Source: Ottelia alismoides
Taxonomy: Eukaryota > Streptophyta > Magnoliopsida > Alismatales > Hydrocharitaceae
Reading direction: 5' to 3'
Length of the DNA stretch: 64,000 nucleotides
Assembly: GCA_037367405.1 (NCBI GenBank)
Contig: JAZKJV010003379.1
Coordinates: 124,001-188,000, forward strand
Shown: positions 22,801 through 33,095 of the stretch, in pieces
How positions within the stretch are numbered: the stretch's first letter is position 1
Layout: the number at the start of each line of letters is the position of its first letter
The notes under the pieces: generated by a model
Databases searched by the model: none
Told to the model about the DNA's origin: nothing
The model's input: only the letters and a program-made list of their open reading frames with translations
Made by a program: the position numbers and the translations under genes

Positions 22801-23158
22801 CTTGGACAGACTTGCTCGTCATGGAATTAATGCGCCAGGGTTGTGCTACTTATGTGAGGCCGATTTGGAGTCTTGCGACCACTTATTCTTGAGATGCATC
22901 TTCACCGCTCAAACTTGGGCCTTGGTCACCTCAGGGCTTGGGGCGCCAGCCCTCCCATGCTCACATCTTGGGGACACCTTAGACTGGCTGGCGTCCCAGG
23001 CTGACGGGGACTTGCGGGATAAATGGTGCGCAGCGCTGGCTGCTACTGTATGGGAGGTTTGGCATGAACGGAACAATCGTTGGGCTAGAGGCAGCCGCTC
23101 CACGCCGCAAAGATTAGCTGGATCGATTCTCAATGTTATTAACATAATGACAACATAG
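19859..23158 (+). CDS. L1 ORF2: endonuclease, reverse transcriptase and zinc-binding domain, intact 1099 codons
   Basis: Nicks target DNA and copies LINE RNA by target-primed reverse transcription. The N-terminal APE-like endonuclease shows CNVRGLNKPRKQ (residue 7), VETKI (about 35), VLGDFNTVR (about 135), RLDRALVN and SSDHLLLSV (about 195-220). The RT shows SSKAPGPDGF, LVPKSATASGLSDFRPISCC, KIDLTKAFDSIE, RGLRQGDPLSPLLFVIALE and the catalytic HLVYADDLMFFCR (about residues 445-705). A C-terminal zf-RVT module has LCYLCEADLESCDHLFLRC (about 995-1015). No stop or frameshift occurs, and length matches plant L1 ORF2. Its ATG overlaps the ORF1 stop (TAATG), which suggests termination-reinitiation. 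Codons are GC-rich relative to the AT-rich flanks. Confidence 0.95.
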   Translation: MSITTCNVRGLNKPRKQKAVLKMLTDMNSEIIGLVETKIRPDYRGRFASRLPSGWDHIHNDTALGRIYVLWKASSWSCSPIRISPQSISLSCVNSGGLAIALTVVYGANNPVDRHVLWEDLKSINLSDNLPWLVLGDFNTVRFCSEKRGGRTPPRSTLDAFNDCIDYCGLLDMEASGNHWSWTNSSIGPSRIAARLDRALVNDAWLNLFPDAKLKYSPLSSSDHLLLSVAIAGFAGGRKPFRYFDYWAARPGYSEIVSNAWHSSKRGNPLFCLQQKIKSVKRSLKEWAAKEANIFREVKELQGVLSCINDVLAVDPLDPYVAQLEGDAKSALASLDMDLESAWRQKSRVDWLMLGDRNTKYFHLAARGRIARNSLPTLIDQNGCAVDKRLEVASAAVEFFSNLLSPPLPRPLRVDPPPPKFCLTDEARAWLCRPFSEDEVWNALRDIPSSKAPGPDGFNVGFFKRHWSLVKGDVCAAMDFLHRGGSMVREVNHIFLTLVPKSATASGLSDFRPISCCNVSYKIFSKLLSSRLALVLPKLISPNQFTFVRGRSIGDSTRLAQELSCGFDRKGSRLCACMKIDLTKAFDSIEHSFILRCLDSMGFDPVWIGWISNCIATTSFSILVDGSPSGLFKGTRGLRQGDPLSPLLFVIALEALTSLVETAVGDGRIKPPGHARIHAPTHLVYADDLMFFCRGSSASLLAIKNILDVFEGMSGLKMNGRKSRLYRPKAASMGDFGLTLQLGMLSRTLPTSYLGIPLDSSCGRRSVARILEDKIRVLLGGWKACALSLPGRFQLINSVVAGVALYWAAGTIIPVGAARRVDKMCADFLWGFGRHHVSWATVCKPKIEGGLGMRSLVTLRLAMIVSWTWRLLCSDSSLWARFLRDKYLHSTSFWDTLPKGGDSLIWKLMLRARPITSSAISHSANGYLWTRSPAGFSFRGAVDLVRPHSAPFSWAKVVWNKRAVSRHSVTLYLASLDRLPTLDRLARHGINAPGLCYLCEADLESCDHLFLRCIFTAQTWALVTSGLGAPALPCSHLGDTLDWLASQADGDLRDKWCAALAATVWEVWHERNNRWARGSRSTPQRLAGSILNVINIMTT

Positions 23159-23352
23159 ATTTGGTAGGAACAGTTTTTGTAACCCCTGTTCCTAAGGGCT
23201 GAACTTGTACTTTGTTTTGGTTTCTTACATTCCCCGTCCTGTGGGGTTTTTGTCTTTTTGGTTGGCCTTGACTAAGGCTCACCCTGTATTTCATTTACAC
23301 AGTGGAATGAAAATTCATTACTTACCCAGCAAAAAAAAGAACATCTCATTCA

Positions 23353-23930
23353 TTCTATCATTTTCTAGGCATGGTACCTAGTTCTAATATATTCTCCACA
23401 TGTCTAGTTGATAGAATTTATCGCCATCCGCCACCCCTTGCTATCTCTGGGATATTCTCTTCACCATGCATCATTAAACAATCCCAACGAACCTCCTCGA
23501 TCGTTGTTGTGCGATTGAAGTGGCATGATCCTCTCAGGCATTAGACTGGGGATTCGCCAAGGTCCATCACATGCACACCCGACTTGCCTCAACGTGATTT
23601 CCAGGATGTCGTTGCCTGGAGACCACTAAGATCATATCGTCTGTGCAAGGATACCGCCAAGACCCTATCACCTGGATCGAGTATTGCATGTGCACTTCTA
23701 GGGCATCATCACCCGATCGAGATTTCCAGGACATCTTCGACCCTATCGCCGGCATAAACCTATCATGATTTTGAGGGCAACATCGCCTAATCGAGTATCG
23801 CGATTTCAGGGGTGTCATCGCTCTATTAGGTGTCCACTCGATTGTGATTTCCAGAGCATCGGACTATTCCAGGGGAATCATAACCCTATTGGGTATCCAC
23901 AAATGCAGGGGCATCAATGGTTGTGATTCT
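23353..23930 (+). repeat. Degenerate CATCG/GATTTCCAG-rich repeat block
   Basis: Between the L1 and the plant-mobile-domain element. The words GTGATTTCCAGG, GGGCATCATC, CGATCGAG and CCCTATTGGGTATCC recur irregularly from about 23575 to 23925, like an old tandem array. No frame with a known domain. It may be leader sequence of the Copia element continuing at 26 kb. Confidence 0.45.
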
Positions 23931-24300
23931 AGGAAAATTCGTGTGGGGGTAACTTGGTAAACATATTCACTGTATGCGGTCGGAATTATTTTTTTTATTA
24001 ACTACCGTAGATAAGCCGCCTCTTGGCTTTGCGCCAGAACCTTAAAAAAAAGGGGGAAGCAGCAGCTCTGCGGCTCGCAGAGCTGCTGCTTCCCCCTTTT
24101 TTTTAAGGAATTGATACGTTGGCGAAGTGAACGTCATACACAGTATGTAATACCAAATTTGATATTAGAACAACTTTAAAAGATAAGATTCATAGACAAT
24201 AGTGAAGTGAAGACAATAGTGAGATTCATAGAAAGTAACTTGATCATATAGAAGGTTCATAACGCAAGCGACAAGACAATAGTTGCAAACACTATAAATT
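23931..24300. repeat. Left TIR of the plant-mobile-domain element
   Basis: 370 bp. Contains ACTACCGTAGATAAGCCGCC, a single half-palindrome GCCGCCTCTT (24015-24024), then GGCTTTGCGCC, the hairpin, and the block ending ACTATAAATT. Confidence 0.8.
24040..24108. repeat. Perfect hairpin: 32-bp arms, 5-nt loop
   Basis: Left arm 24040-24071 runs from CCTTAAAAAAAAGGGGG to GCAGCTCTGC. The right arm 24077-24108 is its exact inverse and the loop is GGCTC. A near-copy with a mismatched stem lies at 25664-25732. Confidence 0.9.
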
Positions 24301-24394
24301 GACCTACAGCTAGATGAGCAGGTATTCAGTTATCACGTTGTTACGTTTTATTTTCAATTATAACGGGTTTTATAATATTTCTAATTTAACGCAG

Positions 24395-25146
24395 GTGATA
24401 TGGAGGCCATATACAGAGGACGTGTTGTCCCAGTTGCCATTGTATTGCCGTGGCAATGAGGATTTACATATGGCTCGTGTCTCCCTGATTCATTTCTGTA
24501 TTGTGGAGCTACACACACCGGACAGAGTCCTTCGACAGTTTGGGGGCATTCAGGGGGTTCCAAGGGCTAGCGACACTTCATCTCAATTGCATGCAATCGA
24601 TCTCCGAGGAAAGAACAATGTGGATTGGACGGAGTTCCATGCAGTCTATATTAGACTATGGAACATCCGTAGGGACTACGTGGTGTCGATGACTCCCATT
24701 TCATTGGGAGGACCAGATACGATCGCCGAGTACTTGCCATGGTATCGTCGAATTACAAGACGTTTCATTGGACGACATGGATGCACACTCGATTACGCGG
24801 TAAGATAGCATTTACTTAATTTACATTTTGTAGTATGATTTAACATGTTTTAACAACAATTGCTCATATTGCCGGTGTCTCAATTCGAGGAGATTGTTCG
24901 ACTTTGCGATGATGGTTCACCACGTATCTGCTGAAGCAAGTTCTAGGATACGTGACTCTATACAACGATAGTTCCGAGATGGACCTACAGATGAGCATTC
25001 ACAGGAAGATGCCGATGCAGAAGCTACATCTCATCCCCGTTCACGTGTTCGAGGTCGTGGACGGGGACGTGGTAAACAACAAAGGGGAGAGAGGCCTTCT
25101 GGCGAGGAAGATGTCCCAGTGGATACACAACAACCCCTCAGTCTAG
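24395..25146 (+). pseudogene. Plant mobile domain (MAIN-like) gene fragment
   Basis: Plant mobile domain proteins act in gene silencing and genome stability in Arabidopsis (MAIN, MAIL1), and the domain is carried by several plant transposons. An exon at 24395-24799 (acceptor CGCAG, donor GCG-GTAAGA) encodes WRPYTEDVLSQLP, ARVSLIHFCIVELHTPDRVL and RQFGGIQGVP, then AIDLRGKNNVDWTEFH, IRLWNIRRDYV and YLPWYRRITRRFIG. That is the C-terminal part of the domain as in proteins annotated phosphatase 7 long form homolog. A second piece (24916-25146) gives an Arg/Gly tail RGRGRGRGK after an in-frame TAG, in a shifted frame. The N-terminal part of the domain is absent and nothing catalytic is present. It is probably a captured or decayed cargo. 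Confidence 0.75.
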
Positions 25147-25471
25147 CATAGAATTTGAGACCCCAATTCGTGAGTGTGGGACATCCAGAGAGCCTACAAC
25201 GCCGCCTGCACCACGGAGGGATCGAGCGGAGCACAATGCAGGACCTTCACATCATTCACCCCTCCCGTTGTCCTTCTTTGGAGTTGAAGGAACCGAGATG
25301 ACCAACATCGACGACATAGATCGCAACAGCCAACTGCATGGATTTGAGCCTAGACCACCGGAGACCACCACAGCGGATGAAAGACCCGTCAAATTACAAT
25401 ACAAAAGGAGGAGGGAGCGTAGACCATAGAATGTGATGTTGGAAATTTTTTGTAATGTAAACCAAGCAAGT

Positions 25472-25950
25472 AATTTATAGTGTTTGCAACTATTGTCTTG
25501 TCGCTTGCGTTATGAACCTTCTATATGATCAAGTTACTTTCTATGAATCTCACTATTGTCTTCACTTCACTATTGTCTATGAATCTTATCTTTTAAAGTT
25601 GTTCTAATATCGAATTTGGTATTACATACTGTGCATGACGTTCACTTCGCCAACGTATCAATTCCTTAAAAAAAGGGGGAAGCAGCAGCTCTGCGAGCAG
25701 CAGAACTGCTGCTTCCCCCCCTTTTTTTAAGGTTCTGGCGCAAAGCCGCCTCTTCAAGAGGCGGCTTTTGTTGAGAGCCGCCTCTTCAAGAGGCGGCTTT
25801 GGTCTAAAGCCGCCTCTTCAAGAGGCGGCTCTTACTTAACCAAAGCCGCCTCTTCAAGAGGCGGCTTATCTACGGTAGTTAATAAAAATAATAATTCCGA
25901 CCGCATAAAGTGAATATGTTTACCTAGTTACCCCCCACACGAATTTTCCT
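25472..25950. repeat. Right TIR of the plant-mobile-domain element
   Basis: 479 bp, inverse of 23931-24300 with about 107 bp extra, accounted for by the four-palindrome array. Confidence 0.8.
25743..25867. repeat. Array of four identical GC-rich palindromes
   Basis: The 21-mer of 10-bp arms around one C (GCCGCCTCTT-C-AAGAGGCGGC) occurs identically at 25745, 25777, 25809 and 25845. Spacers are 11, 11 and 15 bp. The left TIR has only half of one unit. Confidence 0.9.
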
Positions 25951-26039
25951 CACAACCATCGGCACCACCCTTGAATGTGAAGACACGCCACTAGAAATAA
26001 GGCACTTGTGCCTTAATTTCATGAAAATCTAGATATATG

Positions 26040-27233
26040 CAACTATTTCTTCATCTTTGAACTTGACCATGATGTTTACGTCTAGTATCGAGACCAAACC
26101 CATGTACACTATGTTTCTAATGATGGTATAGGGGATCGCTATCAAATTCAAGGGTACGGATAACTTCAAAGTTTTCGTCAGTAATCAGATCAAGAGTTCT
26201 ATTCTCACAAAAGAACCACTAAAAAATCTGACAAGGAATATGAGTCCTACCTTAGAGACAAATATCGGGTCATCACATGGATGACCAACAATGTCAAATC
26301 CCATATTGCAATGAATCTCTTGTCCAAGGATACTGCAAAAGAGATGTGGGATGAACCGGCATGGACATACTCTCAACAGACTACCAAGTCACGCCTTGCT
26401 GACATCTACATGCGAATCTGGTCCACATCGCAGGGAGAGTTCACTCTTATGGAGTACTATCACCAACCCGATGGTCTCTATGAGGAGCTTGCCATATTTC
26501 AGCTAGCATGTTGTACCAGACACGTGACAGAGAGATCAAAGCAGCAGGTCTACATACTTTTAGCCGACCTACATCCCCGTTATCATAATGTGAAGGAACA
26601 ACTCCTTACATGATACATCTGATACTCTACCATCCATCAAGGTCATCGTTGGCCACCTTCAGGAGACCGAGACTTTAATTGGTGTAGCTCCTTTCTGCAT
26701 CCTGCAAAGAACTCCGCCTTCCTCGCATCCTCTGGGAGAGGTGATGGGCACATTTTTCATAGAGAATGTGGTCATGACTCTAACCATTGTCGTGGTCATA
26801 ATTTTGTCCATGGTTGTAGCCGAATTTTGGTTATCCTTAGTGCATCCACTGTTAAGTGGTGGAATAACATTTCTTAGCAATGATGGGTGAAGTTTGGAAT
26901 CCTCCTCATGCCAGTGATGCTTCTGCATCAGATTATGGTGCACCTGGGCCAGAGACATCTTTTGATTAGAACTCCAATGGATAAACAATGCAACTCTCCT
27001 TCGCAGATTACTCCCGCTTAATGCAGCTTCTTCATAACTCCAATGCCACTTATAGTGGGACCACCCCCACCGCTAACCTGGATACTATTTCATGTACTGT
27101 AGTCAACTCTACTATTACCACCGCACCAATATTGATCATCGATTCTGGTGCATCTACTCATCTGACGGGAGAAGGTATCCTGCTGGCTGATGAATCTGCA
27201 TTTCATCATCTTTATTCATTTATTTTAGCTTAA
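26040..27233 (+). pseudogene. Ty1/Copia gag-protease relic
   Basis: The Gag retrotransposon domain (UBN2-type) is recognisable in a 111-codon frame 26281-26613: AKEMWDEPAWTYSQQ, then RLADIYMRIWSTSQGEFTLMEYY and LADLHPRYHNVKEQLL. Earlier gag sequence around 26130-26280 is frame-broken. A frame at 26988-27233 ends with the aspartic protease motif LIIDSGASTHLTG. Integrase and RT are missing; the sequence changes to AT-rich DNA after 27233. Confidence 0.7.
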
Positions 27234-29130
27234 AATCTCTTATAAAATACATGTATATAATACTGACTCCATATTCTTACTAACTTGCATCTGTGTGTCA
27301 GTATTATACATAGATTGTTATTTTAACCTATAATAAATAAATAAAAGAAAAAAAGAAACGAAAAATAAAGAAAAGAAAAAAAAGAAAAAAAGATTGTATA
27401 TATGTAATAGATAGAGGCTGACCCGAACCCCGAGAGAAGGTCGAGACTTGACCTGATTGACCAGGAATAAAGTAGGGGGAGATAGGGACCTTAATCGGAA
27501 AATCCAAAAAAATGTGTTGTAAATATTTTTCTATGTATATTTGCATACTTACACTATTTTATTTTGTACATAATTTGACCTCAAATTAAATAATTTTTAA
27601 AACAAAAGTTGTAAATAAAAATGTTCCCTAAATAATAAAAATAATTGCAAAATAAAATCATGTACAGAATAAAAGCAACCACACTTGGAAAAAGCTGTAA
27701 AGCGATAATTGAAAGACCCATTCCGGCTCCATATGAACTCGAATTAAATCAAACTCACTTTCATCGTATTCTAAATTAAATTATCTTTAAAATGGCTATG
27801 ATTTCGTGATTTTTGGATTTACGGTTGAAAAGTCGATTTTCTGGAGTGGTTTGTGCAATTTTACCATTTTTATTATATTTTATTATATTATTTTTTGTAC
27901 ATATCATATTTTTCTAATAATTATAAAATTATTTACTGTAATTGAGTAAATAAATTTAAAAAAATTAATTATTTCCTTCTTTGTACATGTAAGATCACAA
28001 TCACGCTTCAAGAGGTAAACCTTATAATCGGTTGATCTTGATGGAACAAGATGACAATATTTCCCAATCCATGTGGTTTCATCAAAAAGTTTTAAAATTC
28101 CAGTGCTAGTGAAACTTGTATGACAAGTCTTAATTTTTGTCGAATACGATCCAACTCTCACGCTTCTGTAATGTGAGAGGCACTATCTCCTCCCTTCATT
28201 GGTTCCCATTCAGACCGTTGATCTAAGGATAAGAATGTCTCGTGTGATATCTTTTGAACTAATCTATTTCATCTCCTTACGAGTTGATTTGGATTGATTT
28301 CCAAAAACTTAAGGGTATCGTGATGTCCTTGTCTTGACATTTCTAGGGTCATCTTCCCTATCATTAAGGACCTAATTAACATATATCCTCTTGGATTGGC
28401 ATACATGAATGTGTAGCGAATCATAGAAATGGAACATACATAAATGATCAATCACACAAGCATGAAGACACCTGAATTTATAAAGTCCACCTGCAACTGA
28501 GCTATGTTCTTGGATAGTAGCAATCGATTTTCACTATGTAGAGAAAGAAAAAAGTGCAGAGGATACTTAAAGTCATAATCCTACATGAATTTATATACTA
28601 CTCACATACAGTAAGAGGGGTACATACAATGATTCTTCAACCCAGATCATATGATTAGGATTCAAGACATCGACAATTGGCATGCCCAAATGACATCTCA
28701 AAAGTAATGTTCCCTATTAATCGAGCAATACAACCTAATCAAAGGGAAGATCTTCAAGCCTAGGACACGTGCTCATTTCATGGGGATACTTTATTATCTC
28801 TTATCACATAGCAAATGTTCTTTTTAATTTCGAGAAGCAAGAAATAAGTTATATCCGTGAGGTCAAGTGTAACATGATAAACAACATTAAATTTGGTGTT
28901 ATATTACGCTCTTACATATCTTATATCTTCAATTGTAAACTTTAGTGATGCTTTAGCTTGAGGGATATTTTCGAATACCCTGCAAGTTTTATTGAGTGAA
29001 TAAGGTGCACAATTATAGTTCTTTGTCTATTGAAATACCTCTTCTTGTTCTCCATTATTTTCTGGTATCCAGAGAAAAAATTTTCAACCATTATTTAAGT
29101 CAAATATTATTTGCATTTAATCATCTAATG
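27234..29130. other. AT-rich interval with no gene recognised
   Basis: Includes an A-rich tract of AAAT/AAAG units at about 27328-27392 and long AT-rich stretches. No domain-bearing frame, tRNA or clear inverted repeat was found. Confidence 0.4.
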
Positions 29131-30091
29131 TAAAGACCCCAGATCTGGATAGTCAGCGGAAGTCTAAATATATAATATCATGATGGATCCTAGTGTTACA
29201 CCTGACCCTTAGTTTGTATCACAAAGAGCAATAAATAATTATTTAAAATTTCTTTATTCATAAAAATCCCCATCTCTTTACAACAGAACAAGGATCTCTT
29301 ATTTCAATGGTATACATATATCCATCCTTTGAAACTAAGTCTTTGCCTTTCCGCTTCACCAATCTCTCACACCTTGCTCCTCTGGTGTATCTACGACAGG
29401 GCAAAACCACAGGAGCGGGACAAATGCTTATAAGCAAAACATCTTAGTACGGTATCAACAGACAACGAAATTAACAAAATTGAAACGATTCAGAAGAGCG
29501 TTGATGATAACAAAATTTCATCATGTACGTCTTATAAGAATGAATGGAGAATTAACTATTATAATCAAAGATTCATATGTCTTCATGAGCAGATAATGTG
29601 ATACTAATAGCAAAATAATCTAATCAGAATTTCTTGATCAATATATCTTGTATACCTTCATATTTTCTTGATTCATATTTCATGAATACTTTTATGATCA
29701 ATATTTCATATATGCTCCCATACTTTCATTATTCGATCAATATTATCCTCATATTCAAATAGATTATATTTTACTTACCACTGGCACGATGGTTGATCAA
29801 TCACTATGATAACATGATGCCAACAACTGCTGAGTCAATAGTGTACTTTTCACAAGGTTCCATTGAACCCGACACCTCCAGAAGGTGTTGTCCTTTAGGC
29901 CGATAATGTCCCTTAGGACTCGACAAAATTGACTCTAGAGGTGGCTCCCGCCTTAGCGTAGCACTTAGCTCCATATGCCGTTACAGTGCCATTCCTTATT
30001 ATACTTTATTTTAGAATTTCCTTCTTTGGATCATGCCTTATCTTGATAATATATTATTAAGATAATTCATAAAATATATTATTAAAATCAA

Positions 30092-30351
30092 GGGTTTTTA
30101 TCAGTTGTGCCCCTCTAAGATATTGTAATTTTAGTTATACCCCCCTTTTTTGAAATATCAGTTGTGCCCCTACCTTCTTGCAAAATTCACAGTTCTGCCC
30201 TTTTGTAATATCAGTTATGCCCCTAATTTACCTTAACAGAAGGGCAGAACTGTGAATTTTGAAAGAATGTAGGGCATAACTGATATTCCAAAAAAGAAAG
30301 GGGTATAACTGAAATTGCAATATCCCGGAGGGGCACAACTGATAAAAACCC
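30092..30351. mobile_element. 260-bp Mutator-like MITE (family B)
   Basis: Nearly the whole element is two inverted arms of about 115 bp, beginning GGGTTTTTATCAGTTGTGCC at both ends. A perfect 9-bp target duplication TAAAATCAA lies at 30083-30091 and 30352-30360. It is inserted in the Gypsy LTR. The arm words (TATTGCAATTTCAGTTATRC) link it to the larger elements at 16300-17837 and 49671-50940. Confidence 0.9.
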
Positions 30352-30780
30352 TAAAATCAATAGGCATTTATCCTCTTTATCGTGTATATTTACATAATAT
30401 CAGAACATGTATACCTTTCTGTCTTACAATAATATCCCTTGGGCCTAATTATAATAATCTCTATAACATCTCTATATCATTTTAATACAATATAATCAAT
30501 TATACCATATATTATATGTAAATATCACTACATTATATACATACTTATCCTACTCCCGATGGATCAATAAAATGACACATGGAATAATTTCCCTTTCAAG
30601 GTCGATGCTTGATAAGATCGCATATAATTGAAATTATGCAAAATTCTACGCATAATTTGCATGGTGTGAAATATCTTGCATAACAGTAATGGATACAATA
30701 ATATGGACTTCGAGCATGAAAAGGTAACAAGAGTAATCATATACACAAGAAAAGAAACCATACAAAAGTAACCATACCTA

Positions 30781-30893
30781 TAAAAATTATTTCCCTCTAT
30801 CTCTCTTTCTCTCTCTATCTCTTTCCTCTCTCTCTCCTCTCTGTCGATCTCTCTCTCTCTCTGTCTCTCTTCTCCCTCTCATTTTCTTTGGTT
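30781..30893 (+). repeat. CT-rich microsatellite
   Basis: Interrupted (CT)n/(TCTC)n for about 110 bp, just downstream (minus sense) of the putative LTR TATA box. Confidence 0.8.
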
Positions 30894-31530
30894 GTGCCTC
30901 TTATCGTACCACACTCCTCCCTATTTATAGTAAATTTGAAGGGGGTACGTAGTTGTGCATCCTTCGTGCGTCTCTAACATGTACCCTTTACATGTTGGTC
31001 ATGCAGTTCCCTCCTCCTATTGAATGACACTGCCTCGTTCATGCAATCGATGTTTCCTCTTTTATTACTATTTTATAGGAATTTAATGATGGTATCCCTT
31101 GGCAGCACATGCTATGTCACAACCTTCTTTTTGCACATCCCTCTCATCCGATTTGCCATGCACACACTTCTTCCATGCTTATCTCTTATTATTATTATAT
31201 GGAAAATTTATGTTGGTGACCTTTGATTGATAGGTTATTACAATCTACCCTATTAAAAAGAAATTTCATCCTGAAATTTATCGATCAATAATCTTACCGA
31301 GAGTTTAGGGTATTTGACTCATATATCAACTAAGTCAAGGAATCCTATATGAACTTAGTCTCCTATGTGAACTTCGAATATCTTAACCCAGAGAAACTCC
31401 TGTAATACCACTTGTAACGACCCGAATCCATACTACCAACATAAGCGTCAATGCATAATGCCGTGCTGGATCAGAGTGTTACTCCTGACTCTCAATTAGT
31501 ATCACAAAGAGCAATAAATAATCATTTAAC

Positions 31531-32487
31531 ATGCATATATATATATATATATCTACCCAATATGTGTGCGATTTATCTATATATGTATATATTTGTATGT
31601 GAATCATATATACTTATATATTCATACACATAAACACATTTTTAATGAGGTTTCAGTTTTCTATACCTCATCATGAAAGAGTTGAAGTTATCTAATGGAG
31701 GTGGAATTTGAAACAATTCTTCTAATGTTATCAACTTTGATAACCAAATAGATAATCATGAGATTTTATACACCTAAACTCCTACACCAAAACCTACACA
31801 AGTCTCACTTGGTATCCACTTCATACTATAAAAATTGGCCTAAGACAATAAATAAGCTAATATCTATTACTATATCTTATGTAGTTAAATATATATCAAC
31901 AAATATTATTTGTTTCTTCCTTCTTTAATTTCGCAATGAATACCATATTTGTTGCTATATTCCTCACAACAAACTATATAACACAAATTATTTCTTAGTC
32001 TTTTTTTAGTCGTTTGCTAAATCTAGTAACAATTAGTAAAAACTTTAACGAATAAGTCAATAGAAAGATCATTGTTATATGAACTTTTAATAATGAATAT
32101 GATATATGTTTCTAACTGCATGAAGAACAATAATTTAGCAATGAATGATATTCATTATTATATCTTTACATTGAGAGATATCACAATAAATATTCAAATT
32201 ATTTGTTACCTTAGACCAATTTTGTTATAGTGTTGACACACATAAATGTAAAAAATTTAATTGTTTGGTAAATCTGTAGACAATGAGAAGCATGGACCCA
32301 TTTGTTGCATTGAGTGCAACAATGTGATCGACGATGGTGACTTGATGAACACCGAGCGGGTGGTACACGTGGTGGCTCCGAGCAACGCAACGTGGCATGA
32401 CGAGTGTAGGATGGGTGGTGCATGCAATGGTTGTGCGGTAGTGGTAGAGCATTGGTGATAGTGCACCTATAGTGAGTATAGGGTGGT
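31531..32487. other. Interval with no gene recognised
   Basis: AT-rich sequence with a short (TA)n run at about 31533-31551. Short frames around 32211-32466 are antisense shadows of one GT-rich stretch and show no domain. Confidence 0.4.
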
Positions 32488-32593
32488 GGCTATGGTGGCA
32501 GTGGTGATGTCGTAATGACGACGATGGTGTTTGCGGTAGTGGCTATGATGGCGGTGGTGATGTTGTAATGACGACGATGGTGTTTGCGGTAGT
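32488..32593 (+). repeat. Two tandem 53-bp units
   Basis: 32488-32540 and 32541-32593 share GACGACGATGGTGTTTGCGG and differ at three positions. A partial third start (GGCATGG) follows. Confidence 0.85.
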
Positions 32594-33095
32594 GGCATGG
32601 GGATGATTGTGGTGGATTGGTGGTGGCATGCGAGGAGTAAGGAGAAGCTGACGCAGAGGCAGGTGGGAGGGACCTGCCTTTAAATTAACTAGTAATATAG
32701 CAGGTATCTAAAGAGATGACATTAAAACCGAATAATAATATGGCAAATTGTCAAAGATTTGCGATCGAATGTTCAAATAACATGATAGGTCTTCGAAGAC
32801 CTACCATAAACCCGAAATTAAATTCGTGACATATCTCTAAATGTACATTAAGTTGGCTCCAAGATTTGTCTTAAGTAACAACAAAATCGAATCCAAGTTT
32901 TAATATGAAAACTGTTTGGCAAAGATGCAACAAATTCTGATACATTTACCATCATCACAATCATGGTAGTCCCACATGACATATGAGGTATTATGTCGCG
33001 TAAGATGGGTTAAATTTTGAGTGACTTTTTAGGTGAGAATAGTGAGAACCGATTTCCATAATCAATAATTTGCCTCGAGAGGAGTGCTTCCTATT

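Larger units (their letters stand above)
17957..23337 (+). mobile_element. L1-clade LINE, essentially full length
   Basis: Flanked by a perfect 15-bp target duplication AGAACATCTCATTCA at 17942-17956 and 23338-23352, directly after a short poly(A). It starts 6 bp before the first ATG of ORF1, encodes ORF1 and ORF2 joined by a TAATG overlap, and has a 180-bp 3' UTR. The perfect TSD and open ORF2 point to a fairly recent insertion. ORF1 carries two lesions. Confidence 0.92.
23931..25950. mobile_element. Long-TIR DNA transposon carrying a plant-mobile-domain gene fragment
   Basis: Inverted repeats span 23931-24300 and 25472-25950. Outer ends AGGAAAATTCGTGTGGGGG and the inverse are shared, inner ends meet at CAAACACTATAAATT. 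Each TIR contains a long hairpin (24040-24108; 25664-25732). The right arm holds four palindromes that the left arm lacks. The 1.2 kb interior carries a MAIN-like/plant mobile domain fragment and no recognisable transposase. I could not fix a target duplication; GGTTGTGA just outside is itself inverted, so the TIR may extend a little. Long TIRs plus PMD cargo fit a Mutator-like origin, as reported for PMD-carrying elements, but this is inference. Confidence 0.8.
29131..31530 (-). mobile_element. Remnant of a Ty3/Gypsy element (Del/Tekay-like), mostly one long LTR
   Basis: A direct repeat pairs 29131 onward (TGTAAAGACCCC, TATCACAAAGAGCAATAAAT) with 31412 onward (TGTAACGACCCG, same TATCACAAAGAGCAATAAAT). 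Read on the minus strand, the 3' LTR runs 31242-29131 and starts TGTAATAACC. It is preceded by the chromovirus-type AAATTTCAGGATGAAATTTC and GGGTAGAT tract (31285-31243). Only 169 bp of interior remain before the truncated 5' LTR. The LTR holds a minus-strand TATAAATAGGGAGG promoter box (about 30918-30932) beside a purine-rich leader. No coding sequence survives. Confidence 0.5.

Noticed and set aside
25743..25867. Regular repeat-spacer pattern resembling a small CRISPR array
   Set aside because: Repeats are palindromes inside a transposon TIR in plant DNA, spacers are 11-15 bp and no cas genes exist.
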